From Anaerolineales bacterium (GTDB taxonomy: Bacteria > Chloroflexota > Anaerolineae > Anaerolineales > Villigracilaceae), in the NCBI GenBank assembly GCA_028689195.1, contig JAQTWR010000167.1, positions 1-6,305 of the forward strand: a DNA stretch of 6,305 bases, written 5' to 3'. Shown here piece after piece: positions 1 through 4,443 of the stretch. Under the pieces are notes generated by a model. That model did no database searches, was not told the origin of the DNA, and was given only the letters and a program-made list of their open reading frames with translations. Position 1 is the first letter of the stretch; each line of letters starts with the position of its first letter. The translations under genes were made by a program, and so were the position numbers.

Positions 1-1
1 G

Positions 2-1054
2 GATTCTGTTTCGCGGAGTTACTCCAACCTCGAATACGACCTCGAAAAAGGCGCGCGCGGCTCGCGGCTCATCCACGCCGAATCCATTTTGCAAAAACTG
101 GTTGGCGCAGAAGCGGCGGTAGTGGTGAACAACAACGCCTCGGCGGTTCTGCTTATCCTCTCGGCGCTGGCGAACAAAAAACGCGTCGTCATCTCGCGCT
201 CGCAACTGGTCGAAATTGGCGGCGGCTTCCGCGTCCCTGACGTGATGAAGCAATCGGGCGCGCGGCTCGTCGAAGTGGGAACGACGAACAAAACTCATTT
301 GCGCGATTACGAAGAAGCGCTGCAAGAGCCGGAAGCCGCCGCGCTTGTCATGCGCGCGCATCCGTCCAATTTCAAAATTATCGGCTTTACGGAAGAACCT
401 GACTTGAAAGATATTGTCAAAGCCGCGCATCAGGCGGGCGCGTATGTGATGGACGATCTCGGTTCGGGCGCGTTGCTCGACACCGCCAAGTATGGTTTCG
501 CCCACGAGCCGACCGTGCAAGAGTCGCTTGAAGCGGGCGCGGATGTGGTCTGCTTTTCGGGCGATAAATTGCTCGGCGGTCCGCAGGCGGGAATTATCGT
601 CGGCAAAAAAATATTGATAGATAGAATCAAAAGTCACCCGCTGGCGCGCGCCGTCCGCGCCGATAAGACCTGCCTTGCGGGAGTCGCCGCGACTCTTCTG
701 CATTACCTCAAAGACGAAGCGGAGCGCGAAATTCCAATTTGGAAAATGATCGCGTTGACGTTGAAACAAATTGAAGGTCGGGTGGAAGCGTGGCGGCACG
801 AATTGGGGCAGGGCGAAATTACAAAAGGCGAATCAACCATCGGCGGCGGCAGCCTCCCGACAGAATCTGTCCCCACTTTTTTGTTGTCTCTTTCGGTGAA
901 ATCGCCCGATAAATTTTTGAAGCGCCTGCGCGAGCAAAATCCGCCGATTGTCGCGCGCACAGAAAACGATAAAATCCTATTCGATCCGCGCACCGTATTG
1001 CCCGAACAGGAAGGCGCGTTGCTGGTCGGTTTGAAGAACGCCTTAAAATCTTAA
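2..1054 (+). CDS. selA: L-seryl-tRNA(Sec) selenium transferase (selenocysteine synthase), 5'-truncated by window edge
   Basis: SelA is a cytoplasmic PLP enzyme that converts seryl-tRNA(Sec) to selenocysteinyl-tRNA(Sec) with selenophosphate. The reading frame is open from base 2, so the gene enters from outside the window. Only 350 residues are visible against about 460 in E. coli SelA, so roughly 110 N-terminal residues are missing. Visible landmarks, numbered from base 2, are YSNLEYDLE with GARGSR (about 7-22), the VVNNNASAVLL segment, an EIGGGFRVPDVM stretch, VEVGTTNKTH, and FSGDKLLGGPQAG with the PLP-binding lysine at visible residue 189 (codon 566-568). A GGGSLPTESVP segment lies near the C-terminal domain. 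A TTG at 89 could be read as a start, but conserved SelA sequence continues upstream of it, so it is internal. The match is to true SelA and not only to the wider fold-type family. The host therefore probably makes selenoproteins; selB, selC and selD are not in the window. Confidence 0.95.
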   Translation, partial: DSVSRSYSNLEYDLEKGARGSRLIHAESILQKLVGAEAAVVVNNNASAVLLILSALANKKRVVISRSQLVEIGGGFRVPDVMKQSGARLVEVGTTNKTHLRDYEEALQEPEAAALVMRAHPSNFKIIGFTEEPDLKDIVKAAHQAGAYVMDDLGSGALLDTAKYGFAHEPTVQESLEAGADVVCFSGDKLLGGPQAGIIVGKKILIDRIKSHPLARAVRADKTCLAGVAATLLHYLKDEAEREIPIWKMIALTLKQIEGRVEAWRHELGQGEITKGESTIGGGSLPTESVPTFLLSLSVKSPDKFLKRLREQNPPIVARTENDKILFDPRTVLPEQEGALLVGLKNALKS

Positions 1055-1055
1055 A

Positions 1056-1174
1056 TAACGTCAATAATGAAAAAAACAAAACCCATTAGCCGAGAATCTG
1101 GTTTGAAAATCTGCGCGAATTCGTAAAATTCGCGGCTAAAATTTTTGAAACAGACTTAACCATTATTCACGTTA
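1056..1174. repeat. Nested imperfect inverted repeat in the selA-peptidase gap
   Basis: Three sets of arms are centred on the same point. The outer arms, 1056-1069 (taacgtcaataatg) and 1161-1174 (cattattcacgtta), are complementary over 14 bp with one mismatch. The middle arms, 1086-1092 and 1133-1139, pair ttagccg with cggctaa. The inner arms, 1114-1121 (cgcgaatt) and 1127-1134 (aattcgcg), pair perfectly around a 5-nt loop; base 1134 is shared by the middle and inner arms. The element starts two bases after the selA stop. The hexamer ttaaat occurs at both edges (1051-1056 and 1172-1177), which could be a target duplication or chance in AT-rich DNA. It may be a selA 3' terminator-like structure or a small MITE/REP-like element. 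There is no T-run typical of an intrinsic terminator directly after the inner stem, although 1139-1146 is A/T-rich. Confidence 0.5.
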
Positions 1175-1194
1175 AATATTTACTCATTTGCAAT
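1166..1194 (+). promoter_or_regulatory. Possible weak sigma-70-type promoter for the peptidase-tsaD pair
   Basis: TTCACG at 1166-1171 and TGCAAT at 1189-1194 are separated by 17 bp, and each matches four of six consensus positions. Transcription would start at about 1201, a few bases before the Shine-Dalgarno-like aagga at 1207-1211. The -35 box lies inside the right outer arm of the inverted repeat. In AT-rich DNA such matches arise often by chance, so this is tentative. Confidence 0.25.
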
Positions 1195-1216
1195 ATTCGC
1201 CTTAAAAAGGAAACTC

Positions 1217-2440
1217 ATGAAATCAGAACTCGATAATTTAATGCAATCAAAAAATTTAGACGCGATCATGGTTTTAGGGAATGCGGAAAACAACCCGCCG
1301 ATGTATTATCTAACCGGCGGCGGGCACGTAAGCGACGCGCTTTTAATTAAAAAACGCGGCGCGGATGCGGTTCTCTATTGCAACGCAATGGAACGCGACG
1401 AAGCGGCGAAGAGCGGCTTGAAGATCATCCCCACTCGTTTAGGCGCGATGGATGAATTGTTCAAAAACGCCAAAGGGATTTTCGCCGACCAGAAAATCGG
1501 CGCGGGGCGCGTGGGCGTGTACGGAACGTTCGATGTTGGCGTAATCATACGCTTGATGGATACGCTGAAGAACGCCTTGCCCGACGTGGAATTCGTCGGC
1601 GAGATGAAAGATAATTCCATTTTCATGGTTGCGATGGAGACAAAGGAAGAAAGCGAAGTGGCGCGTATTCGCAAAATGGGAAAAGCCACAACCGAGGTTG
1701 TCGGCAAGGTCGCCGCGTTTTTGACTTCGCACAAGGTGGACGAAAACGAAACGCTGATAAAAGAAGACGGCGCGCCGCTCACTATCGGCGACGTGAAAAA
1801 CAAAATCTCGTTATGGCTCGCGGAGCGCGGCGCGGCGGATGTGGAAGGTTGTATTTTTTCCATCGGACGCGACGCGGGGATTCCCCATTCGATTGGAAAT
1901 CCCGCCGACGTGCTGCGTTTGGGGAAGACCATCGTCTTCGATATTTTCCCCGCTGAATCCGGCGGCGGATATTTCTACGACTTCACGCGCACTTGGAGTT
2001 TGGGTTACGCCGCGCCCGAAGCGCAAAAACTTTACGACGAAGTCCAATCGGTGTATGAAAAAATCATCGAGAATATTGACCTGAACGCCGATTTCAGGGT
2101 ATATCAAAAAATGACTTGCGACGAATTCGGCAAGCGCGGACATAAGACTCCCATGAACACCGAAGGCGTTTTGACCGACGGCTACGTTCACTCGCTGGGG
2201 CATGGACTTGGCTTGAATGTGCATGAACGCCCGGGCAGCCGCCACACCGCAAGCGACGACAATCGTTTGAAGTCCGGCGTCGTGTTCACCATCGAACCCG
2301 GTTTATATTATCCCGAAAAAGGCATGGGCTTTCGCATCGAAGATTCCTACTGGATGCGCCCCGACGGCAAAGCCGAACTCCTCGCCGAATATCCCTATGA
2401 TTTCGTCCTGCCGATGAAAAACTGGAAACCCGCCAACTGA
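1217..2440 (+). CDS. M24-family metallopeptidase (Xaa-Pro aminopeptidase/prolidase-like)
   Basis: This 407-residue cytoplasmic protein (no signal peptide or membrane segment) has the two-domain layout of prolidase and aminopeptidase P: a creatinase-type N-terminal domain (about 1-140) and a pita-bread catalytic domain (about 150-400). All five dinuclear-metal ligands of M24 are visible: Asp242 (VFDIFP), Asp255 (YDFTRTW), His329 (LGHGLGLNVH), Glu360 (FTIEPGLY) and Glu375 (FRIED). The accessory histidines are also present at 224 (GIPHS) and 336 (HERP). An active hydrolase of dipeptides or N-terminal residues next to proline is therefore expected. The exact specificity (PepQ, PepP or other) cannot be read from sequence, so no symbol is given. 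The ATG start is supported by aagga at 1207-1211, five bases upstream. The stop overlaps the tsaD start by one base (TGATG), suggesting translational coupling. The length is normal for the family. Confidence 0.93.
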   Translation: MKSELDNLMQSKNLDAIMVLGNAENNPPMYYLTGGGHVSDALLIKKRGADAVLYCNAMERDEAAKSGLKIIPTRLGAMDELFKNAKGIFADQKIGAGRVGVYGTFDVGVIIRLMDTLKNALPDVEFVGEMKDNSIFMVAMETKEESEVARIRKMGKATTEVVGKVAAFLTSHKVDENETLIKEDGAPLTIGDVKNKISLWLAERGAADVEGCIFSIGRDAGIPHSIGNPADVLRLGKTIVFDIFPAESGGGYFYDFTRTWSLGYAAPEAQKLYDEVQSVYEKIIENIDLNADFRVYQKMTCDEFGKRGHKTPMNTEGVLTDGYVHSLGHGLGLNVHERPGSRHTASDDNRLKSGVVFTIEPGLYYPEKGMGFRIEDSYWMRPDGKAELLAEYPYDFVLPMKNWKPAN

Positions 2441-3471
2441 TGACAGACCTCAAACCCGCCCGTATCCTAGCCATTGAATCTTCCTGTGATGAAACCGCCT
2501 GCGCCATCGTCGAAAACGGACGCGCGCTGCTTTCATCCGTCGTCGCTTCGCAGATGGAAATCCACGCGCGGTACGGCGGCGTGTACCCCGAAGTCGCTTC
2601 GCGTCAGCATGTGTTGAGCGTCATCCCCGTTGTGGAGCAGGCGCTCGCGCAGGCGCATCTCACGCTTGAAGATATTGACGCAATCGCCGTCACGCAAGGT
2701 CCCGGCTTGGCTGGCTCGCTTGTGGTCGGCATGAACATGGCAAAAGGACTCGCGCTCGGTTCGGGACTTCCGCTTGTGGGCGTGAATCATCTCGAAGGGC
2801 ATCTCTATTCCGCGTGGGCGCATGACGCGGACGAGACCATTCCCGCCGAGCCGCAATTCCCATTGATGGCTTTGCTCGTTTCTGGCGGTCACACTGAATT
2901 GAATTTGATGACCAATCATCTGACGTATCAACGGCTTGGCGCGACTCTCGACGACGCGGCGGGCGAAGCCTTCGATAAAGTGGCGCGCCTGCTTGATCTC
3001 GGCTACCCGGGCGGACCCGCCATTCAAAAAACTGCCGAAGAAGGCGACGCGAGTCGATTCCGCTTTCCGCGCGCGTGGCTGGAAGGGACGCATAACTTTT
3101 CGTTCAGCGGAGTCAAAACTTCGGTGTTGTATGAAACGCGCGAATTGAAGAAACGCAGTTCAAACCTGCCGATCCACGATCTTGCCGCGTCGTTTCAACA
3201 CGCGGTCGTGGAAGTATTATTCAAGAAGACCATGGACGCCGCGCGCGAATTCGGCGCGAAGGAAATTTTGGTGGCGGGCGGAGTTTCAGCCAATCGCGCG
3301 CTGCGCCAGATATTTAGGGCGCAAACCGAATTCCCCGTTCATATTCCCCAGTTATCTTTATGCACCGACAACGCAGCGATGATCGCTTCGGCGGGATATT
3401 TTCGTTATGCGCTGGGTCATACCGCGCAACTGGATATGGACGTGCTGCCAACTTGGGCGTTGCCCGCTTAA
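2440..3471 (+). CDS. tsaD: tRNA N6-adenosine threonylcarbamoyltransferase TsaD
   Basis: TsaD transfers the threonylcarbamoyl group from TC-AMP to A37 of ANN-decoding tRNAs, working with TsaB and TsaE in bacteria; neither partner is in the window. The 343-residue length is normal. The Kae1/Gcp (ASKHA-fold) motifs occur in order: LAIESSCDETACAIV at the N-terminus, YGGVYPEVASRQH, TQGPGLAGSLVVG, the metal-binding NHLEGH with His117 and His121, LLVSGGHTEL, GATLDDAAGEAFDKVARLL with YPGGPAI, FSFSGVKT, GGVSANRALR, and CTDNAAMIA with the third metal ligand Asp310. Nothing essential looks altered. The ATG overlaps the last base of the upstream peptidase stop codon, so translation probably depends on ribosomes finishing that gene. 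A long palindrome begins on the last base of the stop codon. Confidence 0.97.
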   Translation: MTDLKPARILAIESSCDETACAIVENGRALLSSVVASQMEIHARYGGVYPEVASRQHVLSVIPVVEQALAQAHLTLEDIDAIAVTQGPGLAGSLVVGMNMAKGLALGSGLPLVGVNHLEGHLYSAWAHDADETIPAEPQFPLMALLVSGGHTELNLMTNHLTYQRLGATLDDAAGEAFDKVARLLDLGYPGGPAIQKTAEEGDASRFRFPRAWLEGTHNFSFSGVKTSVLYETRELKKRSSNLPIHDLAASFQHAVVEVLFKKTMDAAREFGAKEILVAGGVSANRALRQIFRAQTEFPVHIPQLSLCTDNAAMIASAGYFRYALGHTAQLDMDVLPTWALPA

Positions 3472-3516
3472 AACGAAATCGCCGCCGACTTGCCCAAGTC
3501 GGCGGCGATTTCGTTT
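3471..3516 (+). terminator. Palindromic terminator-like hairpin at the tsaD stop codon
   Basis: Arms 3471-3492 and 3495-3516 are perfectly complementary over 22 bp around a nominal 2-nt loop (cc). The core is gccgccgacttg against caagtcggcggc, flanked by aaacgaaatc and gatttcgttt. The left arm starts on the final base of the tsaD stop codon. Only a short TTT lies at the right edge and there is no long T-run, so an intrinsic terminator is likely but not textbook. The A-run/T-run symmetry would let it act in both directions. It also forms the head of the first copy of the tandem element. Confidence 0.7.
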
Positions 3517-3594
3517 AGGGAGAATGTTAAGCAAGATTATATGGGCGTCACATAAGACAAACCTGAAACTTGCTTAAGAATTGGATAAGAGAAT
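3487..3594 (+). repeat. Tandem intergenic element, copy A
   Basis: This is the first of two diverged direct copies about 187 bp apart. Landmarks shared with copy B, in the same order, are the hairpin core gacttgcccaagtc (3487-3500), agggagaa (from 3517), attatatg (3536-3543), cctgaa (3562-3567) and ataagagaat (3585-3594). Offsets to copy B are 187, 188, 187, 186 and 186. Over the last 78 nt, identity is about two thirds by eye. This copy also has a 9-bp internal stem, ttaagcaag (3527-3535) with cttgcttaa (3569-3577), which copy B does not clearly keep. No protein-coding conservation is seen. It could be a structured RNA, a cis-regulatory leader or a dispersed genomic repeat. Confidence 0.65.
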
Positions 3595-3662
3595 TTGACG
3601 GCTAAAAACAGGTTTTTGCGGACTTTTGGACTGCCAAATAATTCCGATGATGTAAAACCTAA

Positions 3663-3698
3663 ACCCCGCTTTGGACTTGCCCAAGTCCGCTGCGGGGT
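3663..3698 (+). terminator. Second hairpin, head of copy B
   Basis: The outer arms accccgc (3663-3669) and gcggggt (3692-3698) pair over 7 bp. The inner arms ggacttg (3673-3679) and caagtcc (3682-3688) pair over 7 bp, with a 3x3 internal loop between the two stems. The inner part matches the core of the hairpin at 3471-3516, while the outer stem is different but still paired. No T-run follows, so it may be a structured RNA element and not a terminator; the type assignment is provisional. Confidence 0.5.
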
Positions 3699-3780
3699 CT
3701 GTAAAGGGAGAACGTATTGATAATTATATGCGGGCGGATAAATGCAGCCTGAATAAAGATTAAAAATTACATAAGAGAAT
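3674..3780 (+). repeat. Tandem intergenic element, copy B
   Basis: This is the second copy of the element at 3487-3594. It has gacttgcccaagtc (3674-3687), agggagaa (3705-3712), attatatg (3723-3730), cctgaa (3748-3753) and ataagagaat (3771-3780). The last 33 nt, from cctgaa to ataagagaat, align with copy A without gaps. Beyond 3780 the similarity fades; only attccg/gttccg at 3641 and 3830 hints at a longer unit. The copy ends about 120 bp before the RibA-like gene, so it may lie in or next to that gene's regulatory region. Confidence 0.65.
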
Positions 3781-3795
3781 CGGAGCGGAATCTGA

Positions 3796-3827
3796 TTGCA
3801 AAAATCCCGATTAAGCGGCGGTACAAT
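3796..3827 (+). promoter_or_regulatory. Possible promoter of the RibA-like gene
   Basis: TACAAT at 3822-3827 is a good -10 box (five of six). The best -35 candidate, TTGCAA at 3796-3801, lies 20 bp upstream, longer than the usual 17, so activator help or chance is possible. A start at about 3834 would give a leader of about 66 nt. A 6-bp GC stem, cggcgg (3816-3821) with ccgccg (3833-3838), brackets the -10 box. Confidence 0.35.
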
Positions 3828-3854
3828 CGGTTCCGCCGAGCTTTGAAAGCAGGC

Positions 3855-3869
3855 AGGCGGCAGCCGCCT
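3855..3869 (+). other. Short GC hairpin in the leader of the RibA-like gene
   Basis: The 15-nt palindrome aggcggc-a-gccgcct can fold as a tight stem of about five pairs with a 5-nt loop. It lies about 20 nt upstream of the ribosome binding site and is followed by tatt and an A-run but no T-run. It could influence translation or RNA stability. The hallmark conserved elements of an FMN riboswitch are not visible around it. Confidence 0.4.
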
Positions 3870-3899
3870 TATTCCCGATTATAAAAAAGGATACCCCCC

Positions 3900-4409
3900 A
3901 TGATTATCCGTTTAGCCGAAGGAACGCTCAAAACCCGATTTGGCGTATTCAACCAAATTCTTTATTACGACGGGCAAAAGGAAATAATCGCTCTCGTGAT
4001 GGGCGACGTTGCCCGCAAAGAGAAAGTGTTATGCCGGGTGCATTCCCATTGCATATCCGCGCATATTTTTAATAGCGTCGAGTGCGATTGTCGCGAACAA
4101 ATGGAAATGGCTCAAAAGACGATTCAAGAAGCGGGCTGCGGAGTGATTATTTGGCTCGATCAGGAAGGAAAGAACAACGGTCATCTGGCTCTCTTGCAGA
4201 GCCGCAAATTAAAAGATGCGGGACTTTCGCAAACCGAAGCGTATGTGAAACTCGGTTATTCGGCAGACGCGCGGAACTATACGCGAGCCGCCGAAATTCT
4301 CCGCGAACTAACGGTTCAATCGGTGACGCTTATGACCAATAACCCCGAGAAAGTATCTCGATTACGCAGTGACGGGCTTGTCATTGCCGACATTCAGAGC
4401 CTTGCATGA
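3900..4409 (+). CDS. Divergent GTP cyclohydrolase II (RibA) homologue, short form
   Basis: The 169-residue protein aligns with GTP cyclohydrolase II, the Zn enzyme that opens GTP at the first step of riboflavin synthesis. Zinc cysteines are Cys51, Cys62 and Cys64 (RVHSHCISAHIFNSVECDC). The QEG loop is at 88-90, Asp123 and Arg125 (SADARNYT) match Asp126 and Arg128 of E. coli RibA, and TNNPEK is at 146-151. Several normally fixed positions differ: catalytic Tyr105 of E. coli aligns with Arg102, HSEC is HSHC, LTGD is ISAH, and GRNIG is KNNGH. The protein stops soon after TNNPEK, about 25 residues short of E. coli RibA, with no continuation in another frame. No other rib genes are adjacent. Start: ATG with aagga at 3887-3891, separated by a spacer ending in six C. 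The family is secure; normal RibA activity is doubtful, and a paralogue making a formylated pyrimidine or serving another pathway is possible. Confidence 0.85.
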   Translation: MIIRLAEGTLKTRFGVFNQILYYDGQKEIIALVMGDVARKEKVLCRVHSHCISAHIFNSVECDCREQMEMAQKTIQEAGCGVIIWLDQEGKNNGHLALLQSRKLKDAGLSQTEAYVKLGYSADARNYTRAAEILRELTVQSVTLMTNNPEKVSRLRSDGLVIADIQSLA

Positions 4410-4429
4410 AGAACGGCGGCTTTTATAGT
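4402..4429 (+). promoter_or_regulatory. Promoter of uup, nearly leaderless
   Basis: TTGCAT (4402-4407) and TATAGT (4424-4429) are 16 bp apart and match consensus at four or five of six positions each. The -35 box overlaps the last codons and stop of the RibA-like gene. Transcription would start at about 4436, only some 8 nt before the uup ATG. The bases in between are pyrimidine-rich (actcccctccct) with no Shine-Dalgarno sequence, which fits near-leaderless initiation. Confidence 0.6.
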
Positions 4430-4443
4430 AAACTCCCCTCCCT

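Noticed and set aside
1055..1216. tRNA-Sec (selC) next to selA
   Set aside because: No acceptor stem, T-loop motif or long variable arm can be traced; the symmetry seen is that of a nested inverted repeat.
1375..1932. 185-residue open frame on the minus strand within the peptidase gene
   Set aside because: It lies opposite a gene with all catalytic residues intact; its composition is typical of an antisense shadow.
2533..3093. 186-residue open frame on the minus strand within tsaD
   Set aside because: It is fully antisense to strongly conserved TsaD motifs, and its translation is Arg- and His-rich without a recognisable domain.
3524..3577. Possible 17-residue peptide gene starting with ATG just after agggag in copy A
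   Set aside because: The Shine-Dalgarno-like sequence is too close to the ATG. In copy B the ATG is ACG followed by an early TGA, so the frame is not conserved.
3487..3780. CRISPR array
   Set aside because: There are only two long, diverged copies with no short identical repeats or uniform spacers, and no cas genes.
3816..3899. FMN riboswitch before the RibA-like gene
   Set aside because: The conserved RFN-box segments and multi-stem junction are not recognisable; only simple hairpins are present.
4387..4443. Frameshift truncating the RibA-like gene
   Set aside because: The bases after the stop do not encode the missing RibA C-terminal tail in any frame and instead hold the uup promoter, so the short form looks genuine.
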